From: Erwinia sp. JUb26
GTDB lineage: Bacteria; Pseudomonadota; Gammaproteobacteria; Enterobacterales; Enterobacteriaceae
Assembly (NCBI RefSeq): GCF_003751505.1
Contig: NZ_RJVB01000006.1
Span: 248,001-312,000 of the forward strand
Reading direction: 5' to 3'
DNA: 64,000 nucleotides
Made by a program: the position numbers and the translations under genes. This document shows, one piece after another, positions 7,771 to 16,367 of the stretch. Below the pieces are notes generated by a model, which saw only the letters and a list, made by a program, of their open reading frames with translations, searched no databases and was not told the origin of the DNA. The stretch's first letter is position 1. The number at the start of each line of letters is the position of its first letter.

Positions 7771-8901
7771 ATGAGTCAGAATCTTGGACAACAGTTAATC
7801 GCATGGCGACGTGAGCTGCATCAGTTCCCCGAGCTGTCCAACGAGGAATTTGCCACCACCGAACGTATCCAGGGCTGGCTGCGCAGTGCGGGCATTGAGC
7901 CGCAGCCTTACGGACTGAATACCGGCGTGGTGGCCGAAATCGGTCAGGGTGACGCGCTGATCGCGCTGCGTGCCGATATCGACGCCCTGCCGATCGAAGA
8001 GGTTGTACCGGTTGAATTTCGCTCCCAGAATCCGGGCGTGATGCACGCCTGCGGCCACGATGTGCATACCTCGGTGATCCTCGGTGCCGCCCTGCTGCTG
8101 AAAGCAAGGGAGAAAACGCTGCCGGGCCGGGTGCGCCTGCTGTTCCAGCCTGCGGAAGAACGCTTTGGCGGCGCGAAAACGCTGATTAAGGCCGGTGCGC
8201 TGGACAACGTCAGCGCCATTTTCGGCATGCACAACGCGCCGGAACTGCCGGTTGGCACCTTCGCCACACGCGGCGGGCCGTTCTACGCCAACGTCGACCG
8301 CTTTGACTTCGAGGTCACCGGTAAAGGTGCCCACGCCGCCCGTCCTCAGGAGGGTATTGATGCGATTGTGATTGCCAGCCAGATCGTTACCGCGCTGCAA
8401 ACGCTGGTCAGCCGCAGCTACAGCCCGCTGGAATCAGTGGTAGTCAGCGTGACCCGCATTGAGGGCGGCAATACCTGGAACGTGCTGCCGCAGACCGTAG
8501 TGCTGGAAGGCACGGTGCGCACCCACAACGACGCCATTCGCGCGTCATTACCACAGCGCTTCCAGCAGCTGATTAGCAGCATTGCCGAAGGCTTCGGCGC
8601 AACCGCGAAGCTGAACTGGCATGCGGGTCCCCCGGCGCTGGTCAACACCGAGCGCTGGGCTGAATTCAGTAAAGGGGTCGCGGCCGAAGCTGGCTACCAC
8701 GTGCAGCACGCCGACCTGCAAATGGGCGGGGAGGATTTCGCTTTCTACCTGCACAACACCCCCGGCACCTTCGTCAGTATCGGCAGCGCCAGCGAATTCG
8801 GCCTGCATCATCCCGGATTTAAGCCGGATGAAAGCCTGATCGAACCGGCCGCCCGTTATTTCAGCCAGCTGGCAGAAGCCGCGCTGCGTGAAATTAGTTA
8901 A
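7771..8901 (+). CDS. M20-family amidohydrolase (N-acyl amino acid deacylase)
   Basis: A 376-residue zinc peptidase-like hydrolase. Metal ligands are visible in MHACGHDVHTS (about residues 91-101) and QPAEERFGG (about 129-137), with a dimerisation domain around GKGAHAARPQEG. Family members (hippurate hydrolase, SndA, YxeP) remove acyl groups from amino acids. It starts 13 bp after the monooxygenase with a GGAG site. In the proposed pathway it would release cysteine or another amino acid from its N-acetyl form after the oxidation step. The substrate is not determined by the sequence. Confidence 0.87.
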   Translation: MSQNLGQQLIAWRRELHQFPELSNEEFATTERIQGWLRSAGIEPQPYGLNTGVVAEIGQGDALIALRADIDALPIEEVVPVEFRSQNPGVMHACGHDVHTSVILGAALLLKAREKTLPGRVRLLFQPAEERFGGAKTLIKAGALDNVSAIFGMHNAPELPVGTFATRGGPFYANVDRFDFEVTGKGAHAARPQEGIDAIVIASQIVTALQTLVSRSYSPLESVVVSVTRIEGGNTWNVLPQTVVLEGTVRTHNDAIRASLPQRFQQLISSIAEGFGATAKLNWHAGPPALVNTERWAEFSKGVAAEAGYHVQHADLQMGGEDFAFYLHNTPGTFVSIGSASEFGLHHPGFKPDESLIEPAARYFSQLAEAALREIS

Positions 8902-8953
8902 CCACAGCAAACTGCGTTTCCACCTGCACATTCAAATAATAAGAGTAAACATC

Positions 8954-9895
8954 ATGATTAAAACCTCATTACTGTCAGGACTGTTCGTTGCTACTGCCCT
9001 GTTAACCAGCGGAGCCTGGGCTGAAACCGTCACCGTGAACGGCACCGGTATCAGCGTGGAAGCCAACGCCGCGCCGATCCATGCGCCGGTGAACCCTGAA
9101 GCCGTGGCGCAGATCCCCAAAGATCACCGCTTCGCCGTACCGGGTAAATTTACCGTTGCCGTGGCTGCACTGAACTCACCGCCGCTAACGCTGTTCTCTG
9201 ACGACAACAAAACCCTGCAGGGCAGCGAAGTGGATATCGCCCGCCTGGTGGCCGACAGCCTGGGCCTTGAACTGAACGTGGTGCCAACCTCCTGGGAAGA
9301 CTGGCCGCTGGGCGTCAGCTCCGGCAAATACGACGCGGCGATCACCAACGTGACCGTCACCAAAGAGCGTAAAGAGAAGTTCGACTTCGCCACCTACCGT
9401 CAGGATTCACTGGGCTTTTACGTCAAGTCCACCAGCAAAATCACCTCGCTGAAAAAAGCGGAAGATATTGCCGGCCTGCGCATTATCGTCGGCTCCGGTA
9501 CCAACCAGGAAGCGATCCTGCTGGCCTGGGATGAAGCCAACCAGAAAAAAGGCCTGAAGCCGTTTACCCCAATCTACGTTAAGGATGACGCCGCGCAGAC
9601 GCTGTCCCTGCAGTCCGGCCGTGCGGATGCCTACTTCGGTCCTAACGTGATTGGCGCATGGAAAGCGGCGCTGACCGGCCAGACCAAACTGGTGGGCAGC
9701 GTTGACGGCGGCTGGCCAAAGGCCGCACACATCGCGGTCACGCTGAAGAAAGGCAATGGCCTGGTCACGCCGGTGAACACTGCGCTGAACGGCGTAATTA
9801 AAAGCGGCGAGTACGACAAAGTGCTGAACCGCTGGGGTGAAGGCATTGAACGCCTGGATCGCTCCGAGATCAATCCGCCGGGTCTGGGCGACTAA
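8954..9895 (+). CDS. amino-acid ABC transporter, periplasmic substrate-binding protein
   Basis: A 313-residue family-3 solute-binding protein. It begins with a Sec signal peptide (MIKTSLLSGLFVATALLTSG, cleavage probably after AWA). The mature part shows the family pattern: LTLFSDDNKTLQGSEVDIAR early, SWEDWPLGVSSGKYDAAITN in the first lobe, and DAAQTLSLQSGRADAYFG in the hinge region. It delivers its ligand to the permease encoded two genes downstream. The start at 8954 is chosen because it gives a complete signal peptide; an upstream in-frame start at 8888 would mask it. By context the ligand is probably a sulfur-containing amino acid. Confidence 0.88.
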   Translation: MIKTSLLSGLFVATALLTSGAWAETVTVNGTGISVEANAAPIHAPVNPEAVAQIPKDHRFAVPGKFTVAVAALNSPPLTLFSDDNKTLQGSEVDIARLVADSLGLELNVVPTSWEDWPLGVSSGKYDAAITNVTVTKERKEKFDFATYRQDSLGFYVKSTSKITSLKKAEDIAGLRIIVGSGTNQEAILLAWDEANQKKGLKPFTPIYVKDDAAQTLSLQSGRADAYFGPNVIGAWKAALTGQTKLVGSVDGGWPKAAHIAVTLKKGNGLVTPVNTALNGVIKSGEYDKVLNRWGEGIERLDRSEINPPGLGD

Positions 9896-9905
9896 GGAGT
9901 TCGTG

Positions 9906-10430
9906 ATGAGTCAAGCACAGTTCCGCCAGCTGTCACCGGAAGCCCCGGAGCTGGCACCGATTATCGACGGTCTGTTCGGCGAATACAGCGCCCGCTACGG
10001 TGACTTTTTTGCCCGCGACGCGGAAGTCGAGCTGACCGAATGGTATCTGCCGCCGCGCGGTACGTTTGTGGTGCTGGAGCGCGACGGCGAAATTATTGCG
10101 ATGGGCGCCTACAAGGCGCTCGATTCGGAAACCGCCGAGCTGAAACGCATCTGGACGCGCAGCGATCTGCGCCGCCAGGGGCTGGCACTGCAGGTGCTGG
10201 TGGAACTGGAGCGACGCGCCGCGCTGGCGGGTTATCAGGGGGTGTTTCTCACCACCGGTTTCCGCCAGCCGGAAGCGGTGAGGCTCTATCTCTCCCACGG
10301 CTATCAGCCGCAGTTTGACATTACCCGCAATCCGGAAGAGTACAGCCTGCCGCCGCACGATGGCCGCCTGCGCTTCCGTAAGCCGCTGAATCAACATGTT
10401 ACCGCAGGGGCCGCGCATGAAACTGAATGA
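9906..10430 (+). CDS. GNAT-family N-acetyltransferase
   Basis: A 174-residue GCN5-related acetyltransferase. The acetyl-CoA loop is RSDLRRQGLALQVLVELERRA (about residues 87-107), followed by the FLTTGFRQPEAVRLYLSHGY strand and helix. An in-frame start exists upstream at 9837, but the ATG at 9906 follows GGAGTTCGTG at the right distance. It overlaps the permease gene by 14 bp. In the comparable Bacillus operons the acetyltransferase (SnaA, YxeL) blocks the amino group of the imported thioether amino acid before oxidation; the same is proposed here. Confidence 0.84.
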   Translation: MSQAQFRQLSPEAPELAPIIDGLFGEYSARYGDFFARDAEVELTEWYLPPRGTFVVLERDGEIIAMGAYKALDSETAELKRIWTRSDLRRQGLALQVLVELERRAALAGYQGVFLTTGFRQPEAVRLYLSHGYQPQFDITRNPEEYSLPPHDGRLRFRKPLNQHVTAGAAHETE

Positions 10431-11331
10431 AACGGAAACCCTGCGCGTCGTCCCCGCGCGCTACCCGCTCAGAGTACTGGGCGGGTTTATCGCCCTGTTT
10501 GTACTGGCGGTCGTGATTCAGTCGGTCGCTTTTAATCCGCGCTGGGAGTGGAAGGTCTTCACCCACTGGTTCTTCCACCCGGCGATCCTCAGCGGCCTGG
10601 GCCAGACACTGCTGCTGACGCTGATTGCCACGGTGCTCAGCATTGTCTTCGGCGGCCTGCTGGCGCTGGCACGCCTTTCGCCCTCGTGGCTGCTTTCGGG
10701 ACTGGCCTTCGGCTATATCTGGCTGTTCCGCTCGCTGCCGCTGATTGTGGTGCTGATTATTCTCTACAACTTCTCCTACCTCTACGACACGCTGTCGATT
10801 GGTATTCCGTTTACCCCGCTGACCTTCGCCGAATACCAGACCATTGACGTGCTTGGCCAGTTCAGCACCGCCGTGATTGGCCTGACGCTGGTGCAATCGG
10901 CCTACACCGCCGAAATTATTCGCGGAGGTATCCTCGGCGTCGATCAGGGGCAGTTTGAAGCCGCCGCCGCGCTGGGCCTGCCGGGCTCGCGCCGCACGCT
11001 GCGCATTATCCTGCCGCAGGCGCTGCGCTCGATTATCCCGACCGGCTTTAACGAAATTATCAGCCTCGCCAAAGGCACCGCGATGGTGTACGTGCTGGCG
11101 ATGCCGGAACTGTTCTACACCATTCAGATGGTCTACAACCGCACGCAGCAGGTTATCCCGCTACTGATGGTGGCCGCCGTGTGGTATCTGCTGATCACTA
11201 CCGTACTGTCGATTCTGCAGCATTACGTTGAGCGCTGGCTGGCCCGCAGTGCAACCCGTGAATCTTCTAGTCCGCGTCCACGTTGGCGCTTACGCCGTCA
11301 GACTGCGGCGATCACCCCGCTAAGGAGCTAA
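10417..11331 (+). CDS. amino-acid ABC transporter permease
   Basis: A 304-residue inner-membrane protein of the HisM family. Five or more hydrophobic segments are visible, and the cytoplasmic EAA loop reads EAAAALGLPGSRRTLRIILP (about residues 186-205), which contacts the ATPase. A single permease gene suggests a homodimer. The C-terminus is a basic tail. It starts inside the acetyltransferase gene and ends 2 bp before the ATPase gene, so translation of the three is likely coupled. Confidence 0.88.
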   Translation: MKLNETETLRVVPARYPLRVLGGFIALFVLAVVIQSVAFNPRWEWKVFTHWFFHPAILSGLGQTLLLTLIATVLSIVFGGLLALARLSPSWLLSGLAFGYIWLFRSLPLIVVLIILYNFSYLYDTLSIGIPFTPLTFAEYQTIDVLGQFSTAVIGLTLVQSAYTAEIIRGGILGVDQGQFEAAAALGLPGSRRTLRIILPQALRSIIPTGFNEIISLAKGTAMVYVLAMPELFYTIQMVYNRTQQVIPLLMVAAVWYLLITTVLSILQHYVERWLARSATRESSSPRPRWRLRRQTAAITPLRS

Positions 11332-11333
11332 CG

Positions 11334-12128
11334 ATGTCAGAAGCCCTCGATCTGCACAGCCACGCGGTGCGCGGCCATATTTCGATTACTCAGGTCAGCA
11401 AAAGCTTTGGCCGCTTCAAGGCGCTGGATAACGTGTCGCTGGAGCTGCCGCCGGGTTCGGTGACGGTGATCCTCGGCCCTTCCGGATCCGGTAAATCCAC
11501 CCTGCTGCGGGCGATAAACCACCTGGAGCGCGTCGACGAAGGCTTTATCCGTATCGACGGTGACTACATTGGCTATCGCCGTAAGGGTGACAAGCTGTAC
11601 GAACTGAAGGAGAAGGCGATCCTCAAGCAGCGTACCGAAGTGGGTTATGTCTTTCAGAACTTCAATCTGTTCCCGCATCTGACGGTGCTGGAAAACATCA
11701 TAGAAGCGCCGATTGTGCATAAACGCTTAACCCGGCAGCAGGCGATTGCCCGCGCCGGTGAACTGCTGGATGCGGTGGGGCTGCGCCACAAGGCGGATGC
11801 GTGGCCGCGCCATCTTTCCGGTGGGCAGCAGCAGCGTATCGCCATCGCCCGCGCACTGGCGCTCGACCCGCGCGTGATCCTGTTTGATGAACCGACCTCT
11901 GCACTGGATCCGGAGCTGGTCGGTGAAGTGCTGGACACCATTAAAAAGCTGGCCCGTTCCGGCACCACGCTGGTGGTGGTCACCCATGAGATCGGCTTCG
12001 CCCGTGAAGTGGCTGATAATGTGGTGTTTATGGTGGACGGTAAAATCGTTGAACAGGGCAGCGCGCAGCAGGTGCTGAATAATCCGCAGCATCCGCGCAC
12101 CAGCCGCTTCCTCGCCAAAGTTCTGTAA
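11334..12128 (+). CDS. amino-acid ABC transporter ATP-binding protein
   Basis: A 264-residue nucleotide-binding subunit. Walker A is GPSGSGKST (about residues 48-56), the signature is LSGGQQQRIAIARAL (about 162-176), Walker B is RVILFDEPTSALD, and the switch His is in VVTHEIGFA. It resembles the polar amino-acid import class (HisP, GlnQ, TcyC/TcyN). AAGGAG lies 7 bases before the ATG at 11334. It is the last gene of the operon and powers uptake through the permease encoded immediately upstream. Confidence 0.9.
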   Translation: MSEALDLHSHAVRGHISITQVSKSFGRFKALDNVSLELPPGSVTVILGPSGSGKSTLLRAINHLERVDEGFIRIDGDYIGYRRKGDKLYELKEKAILKQRTEVGYVFQNFNLFPHLTVLENIIEAPIVHKRLTRQQAIARAGELLDAVGLRHKADAWPRHLSGGQQQRIAIARALALDPRVILFDEPTSALDPELVGEVLDTIKKLARSGTTLVVVTHEIGFAREVADNVVFMVDGKIVEQGSAQQVLNNPQHPRTSRFLAKVL

Positions 12129-12150
12129 CACCCTCTCCTCTCTGACGCAT

Positions 12151-12182
12151 AAAAAAACGGCTTATCATGATGATAAGCCGTT
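12151..12182 (-). terminator. intrinsic terminator, 12-bp stem
   Basis: Perfect inverted repeat AACGGCTTATCA/TGATAAGCCGTT at 12157-12182. Read on the minus strand the stem is followed by a run of T (the A-run at 12151-12157), so it ends the yojI transcript. On the plus strand it lacks a T-run but may still stop the ABC operon. Confidence 0.82.
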
Positions 12183-12318
12183 GCAACCATTTGGTAAGAC
12201 GACGAGAAAGTTCAGGGAAGTTAACGGCGGTACTCAACCGTCACAGTCAGCTTACCCCTCTACTAAGCCGTTGACTAATAACAAAAGTAGCTGAAGTTAT
12301 GCAAAGTCATTTTGACGT

Positions 12319-13971
12319 TCAGTTCGCGGTATCGGTGCGTTTAACCGCATCCAGCGTGGCCATATCCCGCTCGGCACCGGTCAGTTCACTGAGATGCCCC
12401 TGACGCATTTCCAGCAGGCGGTCCGCATGCAGGAAATAGTGATCGTCATGGCTGATAGCAAAGACGGTTTTGCCCATGCCCTGCAGCCAAGGCAGCAGCT
12501 CGCGGTAGAAGATACGACGGAAGTGCGGATCCTGATCCGCCGCCCACTCATCGAGCAGCAGGATGTCGCGCTGCTCGGCGGTCGCCAGCAACAGCGCCAG
12601 GCGCTTGCTCTGCCCTTTCGACAGCTTCAGATTCAGAATGCGGTTGCCGTCGAGCTGGATCTTATCCTGCATCTGTAACCGCTCCAGCCACGCCTGAACC
12701 CGCTCGGGATCGGCCGGCTGGCCGCTGTCATCGATCAGGCGGTCAAACAGATGCACATCGGTGAATACCGCCGAGAACAGCTGCCGGTAATCGTCCATCG
12801 ACTCGGGCTGGATCACTTTGCCGTCGAGCAGGATCTCGCCGGAAACCGGCTGGTACAGCCCGGTCAGCAGCATCGCCAGCGTGGATTTTCCGCTGCCGTT
12901 GCCGCCGATCAGAAAGACCAGTTCGCCACGGTTGAGGACCATGTTGATCGGCCCGACGCTGAATCCGTTATCCCCGTAGTGGAACACCAGGTTACGCAGC
13001 TCCAGCGTCTGCCACGCCTTTTTGCCTTGCTGCGCCGGGAATTCGGCCTGATAGTCGGCCAGCTTGAAGGTGTTGAGCTTGTTAAACGCTACCTGCGCGG
13101 TCAGCAGCGTCGGCAGTGCGCCAACGGCAGAGAGCATTGGCGTACGCAGGAACAGCAGCGTCAGTGAATAGGTGGCGGCCACGGCGGTATCCGCCCAGCC
13201 CAGGCTGTTTGCCAGATAGAATGCCAGCCCGATTGCGCCGAGCATCATAATGTTCGACCAGTTAACGGCGCTGAGATGGTAGGTATCGGCACGCACAATG
13301 TGATGGCGATAGGTGCGGGCATCCTCACCGTAGACGTGGTCAAAAATCTGCTGCGCGCGCTGACGGTTCAGCGCCAGCTCTTTGCGGCCTTCGATAATGG
13401 TCTGGAAGTCGGCATACAGGCGTTCTTCGGTATTACGCAGCACTTCCAAATGGCGATAAACGCGCGACACCAGCAGCCAGCCACCCACGATGGTGATGGC
13501 AACCCACACCGCGGTGACCACCAGCATTTTAGGTGACAGCCAGCCCAGATAGGCCGCCGATCCCACGGTTAAAATAATCCCCTGGATTAGCTCCGGCAGA
13601 CGTACAAAGGCGATGGTGATATTGCGCACGTCGCTGGTCAGCGCCGCCAGCAACTGGGCGTTGCCAATCTGCTCGATGCGCTCAACGCGGGTATCGAGGA
13701 TACGGCGGATAAATTCGCCGCGCAGGCGATAAACAAAGTGGTGACCCAACAGGGTCAGCGCCAGTTGAGAACCCAGCGTCACCGCCATCAGCAGCAGAAG
13801 CAGGCCGAGAAACTGCGGCAGCACCATCAGTGAAGAGTTGAGGGTAACGATCAGTTCGCGGTTGATAAAGGCGATCAGGCCAATACCCAGCACCGCGCTG
13901 AGCAGGCTAAGCACTATCACGCCGATAAACGGCCAGCGATACTGCTTATAGACGACGTGAAGCAACTCCAT
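12319..13971 (-). CDS. yojI: YojI, ABC exporter with fused membrane and ATPase domains
   Basis: A 550-residue half-transporter, close in sequence and length to E. coli YojI. Six membrane segments occupy the first about 300 residues (starting [20 protein letters not shown]). The ATPase has Walker [10 protein letters not shown] (about residues 360-368), the variant signature [13 protein letters not shown] and Walker [14 protein letters not shown]. YojI of E. coli exports microcin J25, and relatives (SyrD, PvdE) export peptides or siderophores. A Fur-box-like sequence lies 60 bp upstream, separating this gene from alkB and suggesting iron control, which would fit siderophore or siderophore-intermediate export. 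The cargo is unknown. Confidence 0.92.
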   Translation of the reverse strand: MELLHVVYKQYRWPFIGVIVLSLLSAVLGIGLIAFINRELIVTLNSSLMVLPQFLGLLLLLMAVTLGSQLALTLLGHHFVYRLRGEFIRRILDTRVERIEQIGNAQLLAALTSDVRNITIAFVRLPELIQGIILTVGSAAYLGWLSPKMLVVTAVWVAITIVGGWLLVSRVYRHLEVLRNTEERLYADFQTIIEGRKELALNRQRAQQIFDHVYGEDARTYRHHIVRADTYHLSAVNWSNIMMLGAIGLAFYLANSLGWADTAVAATYSLTLLFLRTPMLSAVGALPTLLTAQVAFNKLNTFKLADYQAEFPAQQGKKAWQTLELRNLVFHYGDNGFSVGPINMVLNRGELVFLIGGNGSGKSTLAMLLTGLYQPVSGEILLDGKVIQPESMDDYRQLFSAVFTDVHLFDRLIDDSGQPADPERVQAWLERLQMQDKIQLDGNRILNLKLSKGQSKRLALLLATAEQRDILLLDEWAADQDPHFRRIFYRELLPWLQGMGKTVFAISHDDHYFLHADRLLEMRQGHLSELTGAERDMATLDAVKRTDTAN

Positions 13972-14030
13972 GAAAACATCCCGGCAGGTAAAAAAGCAGC
14001 TAGCAGTGTAATGAGCTGACCGGCGAGATC

Positions 14031-14049
14031 AATACTAATTCTCATTATC
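14031..14049 (-). promoter_or_regulatory. Fur-box-like site upstream of yojI
   Basis: Read on the minus strand the site is GATAATGAGAATTAGTATT, matching the 19-bp Fur consensus at 15 positions, including the first eight. It lies in the 106-bp gap between alkB and yojI, about 60 bp before the yojI start, where a repressor would act. Confidence 0.62.
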
Positions 14050-14077
14050 ACAGCTTTGGCTGCGGTTTAATCCGGGA

Positions 14078-14719
14078 TCAGTGCGCGCGGCGAAAGGTCA
14101 GATTAAAGCGGAAGGCTCCGGCCTGAGGATGAACGCCGGGTTTCAGCGGCAGAATGCCGTGATAGCGCAGCCGCGACGGGCCGCCCCACACCACCACATC
14201 ACCGTGCTCCAGCAGCACCCGCGTGGTGGCGTCGCTGCGCTCGAATCCGCCAAACTGGAAAACCGCAGGCAACCCCAGCGAGACCGAGACGATCGGCTGA
14301 CGCAGGTCGCGCTCGTCCTTATCCTGATGCAGGGTCAGCTTCGCTCCCGGCTCATAGCGGTTAAGCAGGCAGGCGTCGGGATTGAAATTGAGAAAACCGG
14401 CTTCGGCGGCGCAGCTGACGGCAAGCTGGCGAAACAGTGGCGGCATCGGCGGCCAGCGGGTTCCCATGGCATTATCCTGCTCGCTGTACTGATAGCCGCG
14501 CGAGTCGGTGGTCCAGCCCAGATCCCCGCAGTTGGTCATCGCCACCGACATACGGTGACCGCCGGGCGTGATGCGGTGATGAAACGGATTCTGTACCGCT
14601 ATCTGCGCCACCAATTCAAGCAGCGCATCGGCGTCTCTCAGTGCGCGTCGGCGCAGGATCACCGCGCCGTCGGCCAGCGGTTCGCTCCAGGGGTCCTCTT
14701 CCGCAAACAGATCGAGCAT
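14078..14719 (-). CDS. alkB: AlkB, Fe(II)/2-oxoglutarate-dependent DNA repair dioxygenase
   Basis: A 213-residue enzyme that oxidatively removes methyl groups from 1-methyladenine and 3-methylcytosine in DNA and RNA. Iron ligands His131 and Asp133 (LHQDKDE) and His187 are present, as are the 2-oxoglutarate-binding Arg204 and Arg210, numbered as in E. coli AlkB. It is 9 bp downstream of apbE and probably cotranscribed with it. In E. coli alkB lies in an operon with ada; no ada gene is present here, so alkB should not be under the usual adjacent Ada control. Confidence 0.96.
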   Translation of the reverse strand: MLDLFAEEDPWSEPLADGAVILRRRALRDADALLELVAQIAVQNPFHHRITPGGHRMSVAMTNCGDLGWTTDSRGYQYSEQDNAMGTRWPPMPPLFRQLAVSCAAEAGFLNFNPDACLLNRYEPGAKLTLHQDKDERDLRQPIVSVSLGLPAVFQFGGFERSDATTRVLLEHGDVVVWGGPSRLRYHGILPLKPGVHPQAGAFRFNLTFRRAH

Positions 14720-14728
14720 AGCCTCTCC

Positions 14729-15787
14729 TCAGGGTTTATCACTGCCGGTATCAGTCTGTATAAAGGCCTTAAACTGTGGCGACATCCAGCTGGTAAAGCC
14801 ATCGCCCTGTTTATAGATCAGATAGACCGCCAGCTTATCACGCAGCGCCAGCGCTTTGGCTTTCTCTTCACCCAGCACCATCAGCCCGGTATCCCAGCCG
14901 TCTGCCTCCAGCGCCGTGGTGGCAATCACCGTGGCGGAAACCAGACGATGCTGGATCGGCTGACCGGTGACCGGATCGATAACGTGAGAGATCCGTTTGC
15001 CGTCCAGCTCATAATAGTTGCGATAGCTGCCGGAGGTGCTGATGCCGTACCCCTGCAGATCAACAATCGCCTGCACGGCATTTTCGCGATCGGTCGGTTT
15101 CTGAATCGCCACCTGCCAGGCTTTGCCCTGCGCATTTTGCCCACGCGTCAGCACCGCACCGCCCACCGACACCAGATAGTTGTTGATGCCCTCTTTTTCC
15201 ATCAGCCGGGCCAGATGATCGGTCGCGAAACCTTCGCCCACGGTAGACAGGTCAACGTACAGCTCGGGAAGATCTTTTTGCAGATACGCCTGCCCGGCGC
15301 GATTAATGACCTGCAGATGCTGCAATCCGGTCAGCGCGCGGGCGGCATCTATCTGCTGGATGCTCGGGGTGCTGGCGGGCTGTTTGTCGGGGCCGAATCC
15401 CCACAGATTGACCAGTGGGCCAATGGTGATATCCATCGCGCCGCCTGTCTGATGGCCGATACGCAGCGCCAGGGTGATAATATCGGCCATGTTGTCGCTA
15501 ACCGGCTGTGGGTCGCTGCCGCGATATTGATTAAAACGCGAGAGCACCGAGTCGTTTTTCCAGGTTGAAAGCTCGTGGTCATCGTTATTGAGCTGCTGCT
15601 GGATGGCGTTTTGCAACGCCTCGCGGCGTGCGCTATCCACGCCGGCCAGGCTGACGCGCCACCCGGTGCCCATCGTTTTCCCTTCCAGCACCATTCCGTC
15701 ACGCTGTGCGGGAGTTTGCGGGTTGTCGCAGGCGACCAGCAGAAATGCGGCCGCCAGGCTGATGAGGTGTCGCCAGTTTGCTTTCAT
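14729..15787 (-). CDS. apbE: ApbE, FAD:protein FMN transferase
   Basis: A 352-residue lipoprotein. The signal peptide ends in the lipobox LVAC (Cys20). Conserved regions include GKTMGTGWRV, the VDLSTVGEGFATD segment, SVGGAV and HVIDPVTGQP. ApbE attaches FMN covalently through a phosphoester bond to Thr residues of exported flavoproteins such as RnfG, RnfD and NqrB/C, on the periplasmic side. It is the first gene of apbE-alkB. The upstream gap leads into the structured-repeat region before ompC. Confidence 0.94.
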   Translation of the reverse strand: MKANWRHLISLAAAFLLVACDNPQTPAQRDGMVLEGKTMGTGWRVSLAGVDSARREALQNAIQQQLNNDDHELSTWKNDSVLSRFNQYRGSDPQPVSDNMADIITLALRIGHQTGGAMDITIGPLVNLWGFGPDKQPASTPSIQQIDAARALTGLQHLQVINRAGQAYLQKDLPELYVDLSTVGEGFATDHLARLMEKEGINNYLVSVGGAVLTRGQNAQGKAWQVAIQKPTDRENAVQAIVDLQGYGISTSGSYRNYYELDGKRISHVIDPVTGQPIQHRLVSATVIATTALEADGWDTGLMVLGEEKAKALALRDKLAVYLIYKQGDGFTSWMSPQFKAFIQTDTGSDKP

Positions 15788-16009
15788 TTTTTTCTAACCT
15801 TTTTGCTGCTAATGCGGACGGCGCCAAAGCTTCGGACTGCGCCGTTTTTAAATGCTCTAGAAAATTGCTGGCGATGATTATCTTTGCCAAGGGCTGGAAT
15901 GACAAGGGTAGCAGGTGTGGTGATTCAGGGGCGGTTTAGAAATAGGGCAAGTTCACGGGAGTGATTGTAGGGACTTCGATGGCGGCGATGGCTGTCAGGA
16001 GCTGGCGCT
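15788..16009. other. gene-free stretch upstream of apbE
   Basis: This should hold the apbE promoter on the minus strand. I see no clear -35/-10 pair, operator or RNA. It ends where the left arm of the first structured repeat begins. Confidence 0.5.
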
Positions 16010-16201
16010 GGCGGGTTGTGCCCCCGGGCGGGCGGTCCTCGCGCCGCTTTGCGGTTCCTTCACTTCGCTCGTCAGCCGGACGGACCGGCACAGACGCGCG
16101 TCCTGCGCGGCTGTACCTTTCGCCTGCGTCCATGCAGGCGAATCCTGGCTTCCTCTCTGCGTTAAGCACTGTGGATTGCTCGACCGGGGGCACAACCCGC
16201 C
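16010..16201 (-). repeat. structured repeat element, copy A
   Basis: A 192-nt element bounded by a perfect 18-bp inverted repeat (16010-16027 with 16184-16201). On the minus strand, 5' to 3', it contains a conserved GCAATCC.CAG block, a 9-bp hairpin with loop ATGGAC (16119-16142), a longer hairpin whose inner loop is AGGAC (16087-16117), a GTGCCGGTCCG block, a small hairpin with loop AAA (16044-16054) and CGCGAGGACCG. The same order occurs in copy B with different stem sequences that still pair. One pair in the AGGAC hairpin is U.G only when read on the minus strand, which suggests that strand is the RNA sense. No protein is plausible here. The function is unknown. Confidence 0.8.
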
Positions 16202-16231
16202 TGCTTTCTGGCTTCGGCGTTGCCTGAAAGT

Positions 16232-16300
16232 GAATCCAGGATTCCTCTTCGCGTTGTGCGCTGGAGATGGCTCCACGACGGGATCAACCTTTTCGCTAAG
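16232..16300 (-). repeat. structured repeat element, partial copy C
   Basis: About 65 bp aligning with the 5' part of copy A at an offset of 92 bp and in the same orientation. Shared blocks on the minus strand include GAGC.ATC, CAG.GC, AACGC and GGATTC. It stops before the ATGGAC hairpin, so it is a truncated copy. Confidence 0.6.
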
Positions 16301-16367
16301 CAACGTTGTGTCGGCTGCTTACAAAGGCACAGGTGAATGTGGATGGAAGCTATGCCAAGGTTAAGAA

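Noticed and set aside
10040..10318. Alternative plus-strand frame inside the acetyltransferase gene
   Set aside because: Gly/Ala/Arg-rich translation typical of a shifted frame. The acetyltransferase frame carries clear family motifs.
14081..15568. 495-codon open frame on the plus strand opposite alkB and apbE
   Set aside because: It spans two well-identified genes antisense and shows no family features.
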